The notes: generated from the sequence alone by a model not told the origin. DNA of 64,000 nt from Anomaloglossus baeobatrachus (GCF_048569485.1 NC_134357.1:478603260-478667259), one strand, 5' to 3'; counted from the first letter of the stretch, positions 19,241 to 31,177 are shown. Program-made: numbers and translations.

Positions 19241-19576
19241 CAAGCCGGAACCGGGTTTTTATTAACCTGGTTAGACCCGCTGATCCAGGGTATCTGCGAG
19301 TCCACCTGTTACTAGCGTGAAAAACCGTGGCAAAAGCGCAGAAAAGAATTGACATGTTCATTCTTTTCATAATGCAGCAAAACACGGAGATGGCTCACAA
19401 AACCGTCAGGAAAAAATCCTGATGTGTTTGTGTGTGTGTGCATGAGATTTCAGAAAACTCATAGACTTTGCTTGGATTGTAAAAAGGAGCGTTTTATTAG
19501 CATGTATTTTCATAAAACCAAGGCAAGTCCATAGCTAAAGAAACGCTGCAAAAATGCCCAGTGTGAACATAGCCTT
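19241..19576. repeat. MITE-like repeat ending in GTGTGAACATAGCCTT
   Basis: The block ends in AAACGCTGCAAAAATGCCC followed by GTGTGAACATAGCCTT, a terminus I associate with non-autonomous DNA transposons of amphibians. A short TG run lies near 19427. It directly abuts the AGTGTC at 19577-19582 where the L1 reading resumes. Confidence 0.45.
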
Positions 19577-20345
19577 AGTGTCTCTTTACCAAAGGTCTTT
19601 AAGATCCAGTCCTCAAAAAATTCCACTGGCTTAGTGCCCTCCACCCTTTCAGGGATCCCCACATTGTTCCTGCGGAGGCAATTTTCCAGATCACCACTTT
19701 GCCCGAATAGCTTCCATGGTTCTACCCTGCATTTGCACATCCTTCCTCATGGGCCATAGTACATCATCCAACACACTCTTTCCTCCAGAGCCGTGGTCCT
19801 CTGAGCCTGCTTTCTCATGTCATGTCTCACACTGATCACTTCCTCTTTAATGCAGTCAATTTGGTATGTAAGGCTATTTCGATAGCTGCCATAACATCTA
19901 CCAGGGTGGGTTCTCCATGGTGCAGGCCCTCACTGCAACAGTGTATCTGTGTTTGAGGTCCCATCTGTGGCTGAGACTGTGGTGCGTCTCCATTTTGAAG
20001 AGTGAAGGACACCTGTGGCCCTGATGTTTACATACGATGCTGGGACTCTCCCTGGTGCTGAGTGCTTTGAGCTGGTGGTGAAGATGGTTGTATGCCATCC
20101 TGGTGAAAGAAAGTGGATGTCTGGGTTGGAGCCACTGTGGTCATATCTATCTCCTCTTTATCAGACTGTGCACCCGGTAGTTCCTGTGCACAAGGCCAGT
20201 TTATTTGTTTGTTGTGAGGGGATATTTCCCCCTCATCTCTCCTCCATTCTGCTGCTGGAGAGGTAGTGATGCGAGAATATTTTTCAAGACTAGCTGCAGC
20301 CTCCCTCTGCTGTGCTGCAACTCTAGCCACTTTCCCTATCCCCAC
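19577..20345 (-). pseudogene. L1 ORF1, N-terminal and coiled-coil part
   Basis: The minus-strand reading starts near 20345 with GKVARVAAQQREAAASLEKY, the basic leader of frog L1 ORF1. It passes through a coiled-coil stretch (about 19850-19740, IALKEEVISVRHDMRKQAQR). It reaches the RRM-like core with NCLRRNNVGIPERVEGTKP and VEFFEDWILKTFGKETL. Frames change at least twice, so it is not functional. The last codons run straight into the left fragment at 412-417 if the 19.2 kb insert is ignored. Confidence 0.75.
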
Positions 20346-20990
20346 CTACCTGCGCCACTATTTTGAAACTCCCTCTCTGCAATTTTGGGGGGCCTCATCT
20401 TCCTCATCTCACTTTTGCAGCCTGGACAGGTCGATCCACTCACCCTGCGCCTGTGAACTCTGTCTCCAATACTCCACCGCTTGCCCCTGGGCCAGTATGT
20501 TAGAGAGTGTCAGGGGTGAAGCTGCTAGAACCAGACAGGAACACTCACTGGACTGCACTGACACCGTGGCCTTCAACTCACTTCTCCTACACCCATGCGG
20601 CCTCAATTCAAGATCGCTGCCAGGAATGCCAGGCAGACTCGGGTATTTCCAGTGAGTACAAGAACAGCTTGCAGCTCCGCTCTCAGGGCCGCGCTCTCCG
20701 TCACCTCCGCAAAGACTCCCTCTGTATTGCGCACACAAGATGGCCACTATCACCTCCATCCTTTCGTCGGTCAGGAGCCCTTTCTGTCAAGCTAAGTATG
20801 GAGAAGTACCATGCGAATGGCGAAAGGGAAGGGAAACCCCGTGTCTAGGGAACGGGAGGATGGTGACCCCTGACCAAACCTACTGCTGGTCCCTGGGTTC
20901 CCTCACCTCCCTAAATAGGCTCCGCACCTATGTGCCAAGCTGGATACCTGACCCTAGGTATCTCCAGTGCTGGGCCCTAAGTAAGGAACG
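20346..20990 (-). mobile_element. probable L1 5' untranslated region
   Basis: This GC-rich stretch lies immediately upstream of the L1 ORF1 start on the minus strand. It has no domain-bearing frame. Assignment rests on position only; part of it may belong to an older neighbour. Confidence 0.35.
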
Positions 20991-21498
20991 GATGGGATAA
21001 GCTCTTCGTCAACCCCAATAAACACTATAGAAGACACAAGGAGGACACACGGGGAAAAAGCATGAACTACTTATCCATAGATGACTCAGGTAGACGTTTA
21101 GCAAAGTTTTCAGCAACGATACCACAGATGAGTACAAACCTCCTGCTTGCAACCAAGGGTTGAATGACCTGAAAAATATCACCAGCACCAGACTAAGGAA
21201 AGAAGAGATATATAAGCACCAATGGAAATGCTGATGATCAGCAGATGGGCGGAATGCGAGCTCCTGCTGGGTCCAAAGGGAGGAGACATGAATTCAGCAA
21301 GAAAGCTACCTATACCAATGAATATTGACAGCAGGAACAATGGAAAGTCAGAGAGCATTTTGTGCAGCCCAACGCTGTGACCTTCTTTGGCCTCAAACCA
21401 CATGACAGTCACGTGTCACACCAGTAACACTTTCCTTCTCCTCATCTGCTGCTCCAGTTTGATTTTCCCGTTCACGATCTTCTCCTGCTGTTAGTGTG
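20991..21498. other. intergenic, no feature recognised
   Basis: I see no gene, inverted repeat or element terminus here that I can support. The composition resembles the neighbouring dispersed repeats. Confidence 0.4.
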
Positions 21499-22299
21499 AC
21501 GCCCTGGCCTATCAGGTCGTCACAGGGTATTGTGCAATCTGCCCTTTTGTGCAATATCCACCTCCTCCTTGGTTACGGGTCCCTAACGTCTGGTGTTGCC
21601 AAAACCAGCTAATGAAAATCCTAGGAACACTCTGCACCACACCCACCAGACACACCAGTGGACGGCCTGAGTGGAATAGGGTCGCCCACTTGGGGGCTTG
21701 GTAAGGGGAGGTCAAGAGTGTCAGGAGTTGGCCAGTGTAGCGTTGGAGGTGATGGAGAGAGGAGGTCAGGAGCTGGGCTCCTTGGAAATTACTAGATGGC
21801 AGACGGTGGTCTGGGCCTAGTAGGAGCTGGACCCCCTTTCACAGGGGATCGTGACAAGGGACACAGTATTGTCGTGGAGGACAGCCGGCGGCCTTGTACC
21901 ATCCCCGGGCTGTGACAAGGGCATGACGGGGTACGTGGACCCTAGGTCAGGGAGTAGCTTCAGGCAACCTGACAAGACAATTCACCAGACAAGAACAGAG
22001 CCTTCAAGATCCGCTCTCCACCCGCTCCAAAATCGGAGTACTAGCGCAACGAGGGGGATAGGACTTTCCACTAAACGGTCCAGGAAATCCCAAGCGTTAA
22101 CCCTGAGAGCAAGCTCATCCAGTTAGCCACACTGGGGAGCAGGACCCGACTAGTTTCAAGCTACCGGGGCCAACTAAGAAACAGACTAAGTGCCAGAGAA
22201 AAGGTCACAGATCATCAGGCAACACCACTGGGGACGGGACCCAAATGTGCTCCCCTAAGTGGCAGCGGTGTCCAGAACTTTGGTTTACCAAATGGTCAG
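21499..22299. repeat. LTR-like dispersed repeat, left half
   Basis: It begins TGTGACGCCCTGGCC, the start of an LTR-like family I associate with frog genomes. It is interrupted at GGTCAG (22294-22299) by Gypsy-2 and resumes after the matching GGTCAG at 28642-28647. The outer boundaries are uncertain. It could be a solo LTR or part of a larger decayed element. Confidence 0.45.
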
Positions 22300-23390
22300 T
22301 GTTACACCTCGTGGCTCTCCTGAGGCAAGGACTGAGGCAGTCTCCCATTCCTTGCCTGCCACGAGCGCTCCTGCTCAGCAGCACCGAAGGTCTGCCAGAC
22401 TGCGCAGTGTGCAGGAGATACCTTCTCAGAGAGGCAGCAAAAGGGTGACACCTAGTGGTTCTCCTGTTACAAGGAGTGAAGCGGTCTCCCATTCCTGGCC
22501 TGCCGCAGGTCCTCCTGCTCAGCGGCCCCGAAGGTCTGCGAGGTTGCACAATGTGCAGAGGTTTACTGCTTAGGGAAGCAGTGAGACTCCCGTTATCCCT
22601 GCACATTGTGAGACCGAGGATCCCGCCTCTATTTCCCAGAGGCAGGAGGGTGAGCATGTGCAATGCGTGGTGGGTTCTGATTCGCCCACTGACGTCACAC
22701 GGCTTGATGACAAGGCTGGTGACGTAGTGAATCCTGACTGGCCAGGCTGGGACGTCGTGGACCCTGGTTGTGTCAAGTCCGTCATCTCCGCCTCGCGCCC
22801 GCCCTTGTGTGGAACTACACCTCCTTAAAAGTTCCTCCTGCCATCATGGCGGCGCGCGACTGTCCTTCTATGTTTGGATGTCTGGCAGCGTGCTGCCACG
22901 CCACTGCTCAGGCATTACTGTCTTTTGTGGGCTTGGCCCTTGCTGCTTAGGCAGCACCTGGTTTGCAGGCCGTGTTCCTGCCTTGCTGCTCCGGCAGTAT
23001 CCCCTTCAACAGGCCGTGTTCCTGTCCCAGGTGAGCTCCTCAAGTCTCCACCGGACTCACCTGGTTATTGAAAGCACACGTGCGTGGGCACCTCTGTGCT
23101 ACCCTCGTGCCATATTCTCGTGACTTCCACTGGCATACGTGCGTGGGCACCTCTGTGCTTCCCCGTGCAACAGGTACACCGAGCCGTGAGATCCGTGCCA
23201 TACAACCCTCACGGGTTAGGGCAGATCGGTGTACATAGATCGTCTGTGACATTCCAGACGATCGCTAGCAGCAACCCGCTCACTCTTCACCCACCATAGC
23301 GGCGGTCCCTTACACCGCACAGTGGACCTTGACCGGCGGAAGCTGTCCATTTCCCATCTTGGAACGCTTCCCCGGGTCCCCCTCGTAACA
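22300..23390 (+). repeat. Gypsy-2 5' LTR (1091 bp)
   Basis: Same length as its 3' partner. It contains an internal near-duplicate of about 120 bp (around 22310-22440 and 22440-22560, CTGAGGCAAGGACTGAGGC versus a diverged copy). A second pair near 23075-23160 is built on CGTGCGTGGGCACCTCTGTG. Confidence 0.93.
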
Positions 23391-23415
23391 TTACGGTCGC
23401 GCCAAAAGTCTGGCT

Positions 23416-24300
23416 ATGGCTGAAGAGCAGCAGCAGTTGCTGCGTTATGTGCAGCAGTTGGAGTCACGATTGGCAGCAGTGGAGCAGTCTTCCTCCGATA
23501 AGACTACTCCGACGACAGTCGCCACCCAGGCGGCTACCCAGGCTGTGCTATTGGGCGGAAGGTCTCCTCGCCTTGCGCTTCCAGAGCGCTTTAGCGGCAA
23601 CAGCTCTGAGTGCCGTGGTTTTATAAACCAGGTTACCACCTACTTAGAGCTGTCCGCGACTCTTTACGCTACCGAGAAGGCGAAGGTAGCCTTCGTCCAG
23701 TCCCTGCTCACAGGGAGAGCGCTGAAGTGGTCCACGCCGTTGTGGGAGCGCGGAGATCGGGTGGTGAATAACTTAACAGCTTATCTTGGGGCCATGAGAA
23801 TGGTGTTCCTCTGGCCTCAAGTCACCCACGACTCCGCGATGCGCCTCCTACGACTTCGGCAAGGGTCCGCTTCAGTCGGGGACTTTGCTGTACACTTTAG
23901 GACACTGCCGCAGAGCTGGACTGGCCAGATAAGGTCCTTGTCCCTGTGTTTTGGGAGGGCCTGGCAGGGTTTGTCAAAGACGCAGTGGCCACGCGTGAGG
24001 TGCCTGCCACTTTAGAGTCCTTGATTCAGGTTGCCTCTCGCATAGACATCCGCCAGGCGGAGCGAAGGCTCGAGGTCTCTTCAGCACCCACGTCTTCTCG
24101 GCCTAAAAAGCGTCTGGCTCCCGTCTTCCATCAGACAGGTCTCCCAGCCAGTCCTGTAGGCGACTCCGTGGAGTCAATGGAGGTGTCCAAGGTGGTCTCC
24201 TCTGCCCCAGGTTCTCGGTCTTGTGTCATCTGCTTTTCCTGTGGGCAGAGGGGACACATAGCTACCCGATGTCCCAAACTGTCGGGAAAAGACAGCGTCT
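23416..24300 (+). CDS. Gypsy-2 gag region
   Basis: The region starts MAEEQQQLLRYVQQLESRL, a coiled-coil leader. A Gag domain follows (LPERFSGNSSECRGFINQ). It ends with a CCHC zinc knuckle reading CFSCGQRGHIATRC near 24235. It packages element RNA in the family; this copy is a broken fossil. Confidence 0.88.
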
Positions 24301-27300
24301 AGTTTCTATCAGAGGGGGGACTCTAGACGCTACCTCTCCCTCTAGGTTGACTATCAGCGCCCAGTTGCAGTTCGGCACTACTCTCTTCTCTGCCCTGGCT
24401 TGCTTGGACTCAGGCGCTGAAGGCAATTTCATCTCGACCTCCCTGGCAACCCGATACTCAGTTCCCCTGGTTCTGTTGCCCAAGCCACTCAGGGTCCGGG
24501 TAGTCGACGGGTCCATACTACTCGATCCCATCTCCCAGATCACCATCCCTCTCAGGATGGATGTACCACCGGGACACCATGAGCAGGTGTCCTTCCTGGT
24601 GCTTCCAGGGGGGACGGATGAGATCCTACTGGGCCTTCCCTGGTTGAGACAACATGCTCCTATATTCAACTGGGCAACAGGGGAGATCTCATCCTGGGCA
24701 GGATCCTGTAGAGAGCACCTCGTGACTACCGAACCACCCGTTACCATTAGGTCGGTTGGGTCCTCAGGGAATACAGGGGGCCCGGGTTTACCAACACCTT
24801 ATGAGGCCTACAGGGATGTCTTTTCCAAAAGGGCCGCAGATACTCTTCCTCCCCACCGGCCATATGATTGCTGAATAAACCTGAAGCCAGGCTCCGAGCC
24901 CCCTAGGGGCAGAGTGTATCCACTCTCTGCTCCAGAGACGGAGGCTATGTCCAAATATATTCAGGACAACCTGGCGAAGGGGTTCATTCGCAAGTCTATT
25001 TCACCGGCTGGTGCAGGGTTCTTTTTTGTGCAGAAGAAGGAAGGGGATCTGCGCCCCTGTATCGATTACAGGGGATTAAATGCCATCACGATCAAGAACA
25101 AATACCCTTTGCCCCTCATTACTGAGCTATTTGATCGATTCCGCGGGGCAAAGGTCTTCACAAAGCTGGATCTACGCGGGGCGTATAATCTAGTGCGAGT
25201 CCGAAAGGGCGATGAGTGGAAGACCGCCTTTAACACCAGGGACGGTCACTACGAGTATCTAGTAATGCCCTTCGGACTCTGCAATGCCCCCGCCGTATTT
25301 CAAGACTTTGTGAATGACATTTTCCGGGATTTGTATCTTTCCGGGGTTGCATACCTGGATGACATTCTTATCTTCTCCCCCGATCTTACCACCCATCGGA
25401 GGGATGTCATCCGAGTACTTAAGAGGCTCCGCACCCATTCGTTATATGCTAAGCTGGAAAAGTGTGTTTTTGAACGGGAATCCTTGCCGTTCCTGGGGTA
25501 CATCGTGTCCAGTCAGGGGTTAGCAATGGATCTGGGGAAGTTGGAGACAGTGATGAACTGGCCTGAGCCCCGCTCACTGAAGGCGATCCAGCGATTCTTG
25601 GGGTTTATCAATTATTATCGCCAGTTCATTCCCAACTTCTCGACGGTGGCAGCACCCATCATTGCCCTTACCCGCAAGGGCGCTAATCCCAAAGCATGGA
25701 CATGGGAAACGGTAGAGGCATTTCACACTCTCAAAACTTACTTCTCCAGAGCTCCCATCCTTCATCGTCCAGACATCTCCAAACCCTTCCTACTGGAGGT
25801 AGACGCCTCTTCGGTCGGTGCAGGTGCAGTCCTGTACCAGAAAAACGAACGAGGAAGGAAGCATCCGTGTTTCTTTTTCTCCAAGACCTTTTCTCCGGCC
25901 GAGAGGAACTACTCCATAGGGGATAGGGAGTTACTGGCGATGAAACTAGCATTCCAGGAATGGCGGCATCTCCTGGAGAGTGCGAAGCATCCATTTGAGG
26001 TATTTTCTGACCATAAAAACCTCACATACCTCCAGACAGCACAACGCCTGAACCCAAGGCAGGCCCGTTGGTCTTTATTCTTCTCCCGGTTCCGCTTTAT
26101 TATGCGCCACCTGGCCGGTGAGAAGAACGTACGGGCCGATGCCTTGTCACGTTGTATGGTTGTGTTGGAGGAGGACGAGGAGGAGCCTCGTCTTATACTA
26201 CCCCCGGACAGCTTGAGGATGGTCACTCCCACTTCTTTGGACCAGGTGCCACCTGGCAAAACCCTCGTTCCCCCTGAACTACGGAACGAGGTGCTATCGT
26301 GGGCCCGTGCCTCCAAGGTCGGGGGTCACTTCGGGGTCAAAAGGACCAGAGACCTGGTGACCAGGCATTATTGGTGGCCGAGACTACCCCAGGACGTACA
26401 GGAGTATGTGGGAGCCTGTATGTCGTGTGCTCGGAATAAGCCGTCCTGGCAGAGACCGGCAGGTCTTCTTCACCCACTGCCAGTGCCGGATCGTCCCTGG
26501 GAAGTGGTAGGGATGGACTTCCTGGGAGATCTGCCCAAGTCAGCAGGGCACAGGGTCGTATGGGTCATCACGGACCACTTCTCTAAAATGGTCCACTTGG
26601 TGCGTCTCACACGACTCCCGACGTCACGTGCTCTCGCCACCTTGTTCATTCGGCATGTATTTAGGTTGCATGGCATGCCTGACAAGGTGGTGAGCGACCG
26701 GGGTCCCCAGTTCGCGTCTCGCTTCTGGAGAGAGCTCTGTAAGCTCCTGCAGATAGAGCTGAACATCTCCTCCGCATACCATCCCGAGACCAATGGACTA
26801 GTGGAGAGGACTAATCAGACCTTGGTAACTTACCTCCGCCATTTTATCTCCGCGCACCACGACAACTGGGCTAACCTCCTTCCTTGGGCCGAATTTGCCA
26901 TTAACAATTCGGTCCATGAATCCTCTGGCCAGACTCCGTTTCTACTCAATAACGGACAACATCCCAGAATCCCGATTCCGATGCCCATTACGTCACCCGA
27001 TACTAGAGTGGGGGATTGAGCGACCAAGGCCCGGGAGATCTGGGATGACACCCAAGAGGCTCTTAAGAGGGCTAAAGACCGGATGGTGACAACGGCTGAT
27101 GTTCGCCGCCGCCCTGCACCATCCTTCGCCCCTGGTGACCTAGTATGGCTGTCCTCTAAGAATGTTAACCTACGGGTACAGGCAGCCAAATTCGCCCCTA
27201 GGTATCTGGGTCCGTTTAAAGTACTACAGCAGGTAAACCCGGTGGCATACAGACTCCAGCTCCCTCCACGCTGGGCTATAGCCAACACCTTTCACGTGTC

Positions 27301-27480
27301 CCTCCTGAAACCCGTACGACTTAATAAATTCTCGGGGTTCCTGCCGGCTCAAACCGACTCCCCGTCTGACGACCCTGAGGTGGCAAAGCTTGTGGAGACA
27401 AGTCATACAGGGCAAGAGGTACTACCTCATGGAGTGGGCCGGCCGTGGTCCGGAGCATAGATCCTGGGAGTTGGAGGATC
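24301..27480 (+). CDS. Gypsy-2 protease-pol region with chromodomain remnant
   Basis: In order there is an aspartic protease (LDSGAEGNFIS), reverse transcriptase (CIDYRGLNAI, LDLRGAYN, AYLDDILIFS) and RNase H (LEVDASSVGAGAVL, FSDHKNLTYL). The integrase follows with HFGVKRT ... CMSCARN, GMDFLGDLP, SDRGPQFASRFW and ETNGLVERTNQT. The tail carries YYLMEWAGRGPEHRSWE, the second half of a chromodomain. The family is the same broad group as Gypsy-1 but a different lineage. Broken. Confidence 0.9.
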
Positions 27481-27550
27481 ATATCCACACTCCGGGTTTA
27501 ATGGCGGCCTTCGAGCACGGACGGGGGGGGGGGGCTAGACAGGGGGGTAA

Positions 27551-28641
27551 CGTTACACCTTGTGGCTCTCCTGAGGCAAGGACTGAGGCAGTCTCCCATT
27601 CCTTGCCTGCCACGAGCGCTCCTGCTCAGCAGCGCCGAAGGTCTGCCAGACTGCGCAGTGTGCAGGAGATACCTTCTCAGAGAGGCAGCAGAAGGGTGAC
27701 ACCTAGTGGTTCTCCTGTTACAAGGAGTGAAGCGGTCTCCCATTCCTGGCCTGCCGCAGGTCCTCCTGCTCAGCGGCCCTGAAGGTCTGCGAGGTTGCAC
27801 AATGTGCAGAGGTTTACTGCTCAGGGAAGCAGTGAGACTCCCGTTATCCCTGCACATTGTGAGACCGAGGATCCCGCCTCTATTTCCCAGAGGCAAGAGG
27901 GTGAGCATGTGCAATGCGTGGTGGGTTCTGATTCGCCCACTGACGTCACACGGCTTGATGACAAGGCTGGTGACGTAGTGAATCCTGACTGGCCAGGCTG
28001 GGACGTCATGGACCCTGATTGGGTCAAGTCCGTCATCTCCGCCTCGCGCCCGCCCTTGGGTGGAACTACACCTCCTTAAAAGTTCCTCCTGCCATCATGG
28101 TGGCGCGCGACTGTCCTTCTATGTTTGGATGTCTGGCAGCGTGCTGCCACGCCACTGCTCAGGCATTACTGTCTTTTGTGGGCTTGGCCCTTGCTGCTTA
28201 GGCAGTACCTCGTTTGCAGGCCGTGTTCCTGCCTTGCTGCTCCGACAGTATCCCCTTCAACAGGCCGTGTTCCTGTCCCAGGTGAGCTCCTCAAGTCTCC
28301 ACCGGACTCACCTGGTTATTGAAAGCACATGTGCGTGGGCACCTCTGTGCTACCCTCGTGCCATATTCTCGTGACTTCCACTGGCACACGTGCGTGGGCA
28401 CCTCTGTGCTTCCCCGTGCAACAGGTACACCGAGCCGTGAGATCCGTGCCATACAACCCTCACGGGTTAGGGCAGATCGGTGTACATAGATCGTCTGTGA
28501 CATTCCAGACGATCGCTAGCAGCAACCCGCTCACTCTTCACCCACCATAGCGGCGGTCCCTTACACCGCACAGTGGACCTTGACCGGCGGAAGCTGTCCA
28601 TTTCCCATCTTGGCACGCTTCCCCGGGTCCCCCTCGTAACA
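27551..28641 (+). repeat. Gypsy-2 3' LTR (1091 bp)
   Basis: It is preceded by the purine-rich tract ACAGGGGGGTAA and followed by GGTCAG. Same length as the 5' LTR with about 18 differences by hand count. Confidence 0.93.
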
Positions 28642-28647
28642 GGTCAG

Positions 28648-29010
28648 TGTCAGCTTTATGGACTGAGTGAGTACACAATTGACCCTTTCACCCCCAACGG
28701 CACTTCCCAACTCCACCACCGAATCCCGAGACATCCCCCCTACCCATGGAGGGTTCTAACATCTGGCTGCCCCACTCCATCGCCCCCGGGTACTCCCAAC
28801 TGTAGCAGTGGTACTCCACATTACCACATACCACGGGTGGCGCCACGAACTTTAACACAATCCCCTGTAAATACCCCCCCTTCATTTGAGTGGCCGCACG
28901 ACCCCTGGGTCCGGACACCCCTCAAGCCACTGCGAATCCAGATCCGAGCAGATCGGCTGCTGAAGTGGGGGCGGCACAAGGGGGATCAGTATAGAAAGGA
29001 AACATGGGGT
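28648..29010. repeat. LTR-like dispersed repeat, right half
   Basis: Continuation of the repeat interrupted at 22299. It includes the phrases GGGTGGCGCCACGAAC and GGGTCCGGACACC that I associate with the same frog family. Outer end uncertain. Confidence 0.4.
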
Positions 29011-29112
29011 CTGTAGAGGATTTTGAAGACAGGATACATAGAGCTCTCAGACTGTGCGTCCATTCAGCACAAGAGCATGGCCACAACTCCACACCCAGTC
29101 TTATCTGCCATT

Positions 29113-29690
29113 ATGTATGTGACTAGCTTTGGCTTGCCTGCCTTTTGGGCCATTACTACCGTCTGTTATCTACCATTACTACCCTTGGCTTGCCTGATTT
29201 CTGCTCAGTTGCTACCCTCTGTTATTTATCATTACCTCTGTGACTATCCTTGGCTTGCCTGCCTAATGCCATCTACCATTACCTCTGTTGCTGTCTGTGG
29301 CTTGTCTGCCTTGTTCTCCATTGCTAGCCCCTATTATCTACCATTACCTCTATGACTATCCTTGGTTTGCCTGCCTTGTGCTCTTTTGCTACCCTCTGCT
29401 ATCTACCATTACCTCTATGACTACCCTAGGCTTGCCTGCCTTATCATTCATTACTACCCTTTGTTATCTATCCTTGGCTAGCCTGTCTTCTGCTCTGTTA
29501 CTACACTCTCTGATCTACCATTACCTCTGTGACTATCCTTGGCTTGCCTGCCTTGTACTTCATTGCTACCCTCTGTTATCTACCAGTACCTTTGTGACTA
29601 TCCTTGCCTGCCTTATCCTACACTGCTAGCCGCTGTTATCTACCATTACCTCTGTGACTATCCTTGGCTTGCCTGCCTCCTCCTTTGTTA
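29113..29690 (+). repeat. minisatellite, unit about 65-75 bp, 8-9 diverged copies
   Basis: The unit is built on CTATCCTTGGCTTGCCTGCC, then GCTACCCTCTGTTATCTACC, then ATTACCTCTGTGA. Copies vary in length and sequence. The long open frames across it (rich in Leu, Pro, Tyr and Cys) are by-products of the repeat. Confidence 0.85.
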
Positions 29691-29720
29691 TCTACAATGT
29701 AGGCTAACTTGAAAGCTGTT

Positions 29721-30003
29721 GTCCAAGAAGTAGAAATCTGCAGCAGACACCATCCAGTATTCCAAAGTGCTTTATTCCATCATAAAGTGCAGTTAAAAGT
29801 AACGGGGAGAGAGCGTGTGCAGGCCCGCTCATGGACGACGGCCATTGCGAACTTCCTTGTGCTTCAATGGGTCCCGCAACGGCCGTCGTCCATAAGGGAG
29901 CCTGCACCCGCTCTCTCCCCGCTACTTTTAACTGCACTTTATGATGGAATAAAGCACTTTGGAATACTGGATGGTGTCTGCCGCAGATTTCTACTTCTTA
30001 GAC
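29721..30003. mobile_element. foldback element with two 123-bp arms
   Basis: The left arm 29721-29843 and right arm 29881-30003 are near-perfect reverse complements separated by 37 bp. The arms start GTCCAAGAAGTAGAAATC and meet at GGACGACGGCC. There is no coding capacity. The phrase TTGAAAGCTGT occurs just outside the left end (29710) and again at about 30142, but too far away to be a simple target duplication. Confidence 0.8.
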
Positions 30004-31177
30004 ATCAGTGTGGATCTTCTTTTTCCTTGTCTGCGTGCACCCATTACCGTTGTTTCCATAAGGAGGACTGAAGCTGATCTATAAATCTGGTGACAAGGTA
30101 TTGCACGGTTTGATGCAGAAACCGCTTCTGCATATTATATTTAACTTGAAAGCTGTGCCCAGGTTATGCCAAACATATATTCTAGATGTTTACATGAATT
30201 CCGTGCAAGAGAAGACAGACACACTCACATATTGGTAATATCAGTGCAATCCATGTTTATTTCTCGATAACATCCTTTCCAAGGTGAAACACAGATGCGC
30301 TGCAATACTACGGCAAGACAAAAGCCGTTTCGGGAATTTGGTGAAACCGCTGCAATTGCGATACCTTCACACCGTATTTCTGTTATCGCACCTTGCGTCT
30401 GGTCATTTCATGCATTGCAAAAAAAAATGGTGGATTTTCTCTGTAAGGCAAGTCGTCAGGAAATATTTGGGTTACAATCATCTGTTCATCATTTTGTATA
30501 TGATATGTCCTCTAGATTATCCCAGTATTGGTATCACTGGGTACTACCACCCCATGAGCGCATCAATCATAGAGTTATGATGCTCAGTTATTCCCGCACT
30601 GTTCACTGCTGGTGTTTTGCTGCTTTGGATGATCTGGTCCTTGACATTAAAACATTGGGGTGTTCTGAAACATCACAATATTCGTTGGGTGAGACCAAGG
30701 ATAATATGGGGGCATTTTCGCATCTGTCTTACGGCAGCAAATCCTGACCCGACTTTGGGTAGAATGAGATAGAGCCCTATAATGCTGTTCGGGACTGAAA
30801 TTGCGGGCGTAATTCGGATGCATTAGAGTCCCCAAAATGAGACCCCCAATCCCCGTATACTAGGGGTGATAGTCAATCTATATTGCACTTTACCAGTTGT
30901 ATTAATTGTATACTTCTGCTTCAACATCAAGAAAAAAAAAGACTTGACTGATACATGGAGCAAAAAGTGAATTTTGCTCTGGACTGCCTGGAAGGTAGTT
31001 CCATTATTAATAATCTTTTCTATTATAATTTATTACGACATTTCAAAAAAAAAAAAAAAAAGTCATCAATATATACACATATAGGTCCACTCGATATATA
31101 TCCTTGCGTACATCCTTGAAGCCCCTCTGCATCGCTCATTCATTAGGGAATGAAGTCAGAGAATGTGCTGCTGATTA
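30004..31177. other. no feature recognised
   Basis: One open frame of 150 codons (30295-30747, plus) has no recognisable domain, no introns and unremarkable composition. I do not call it. A 17-base A run lies near 31045. Confidence 0.4.

Larger units (their letters stand above)
22300..28641 (+). mobile_element. Ty3/Gypsy chromovirus-type LTR retrotransposon (Gypsy-2)
   Basis: LTRs of 1091 bp each (22300-23390 and 27551-28641) have the palindromic ends GTTACACC ... CGTAACA. They are flanked by GGTCAG duplicates at 22294-22299 and 28642-28647. Between them are a gag region and a pol region ending in a chromodomain-like segment. By hand count the LTRs differ at about 18 positions, near 1.7%. 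It is therefore clearly older than Gypsy-1 but still fairly young. It is broken, with a few breaks. Confidence 0.93.

Noticed and set aside
29023-29629. Plus-strand frames rich in Leu, Pro and Tyr that look like a membrane protein
   Set aside because: They lie entirely in a minisatellite and have no start context, domain or conserved pattern.
30295-30747. A 150-codon plus-strand frame
   Set aside because: No domain, no neighbouring exons and no splice structure were found. Length alone is not enough in AT-balanced vertebrate DNA.
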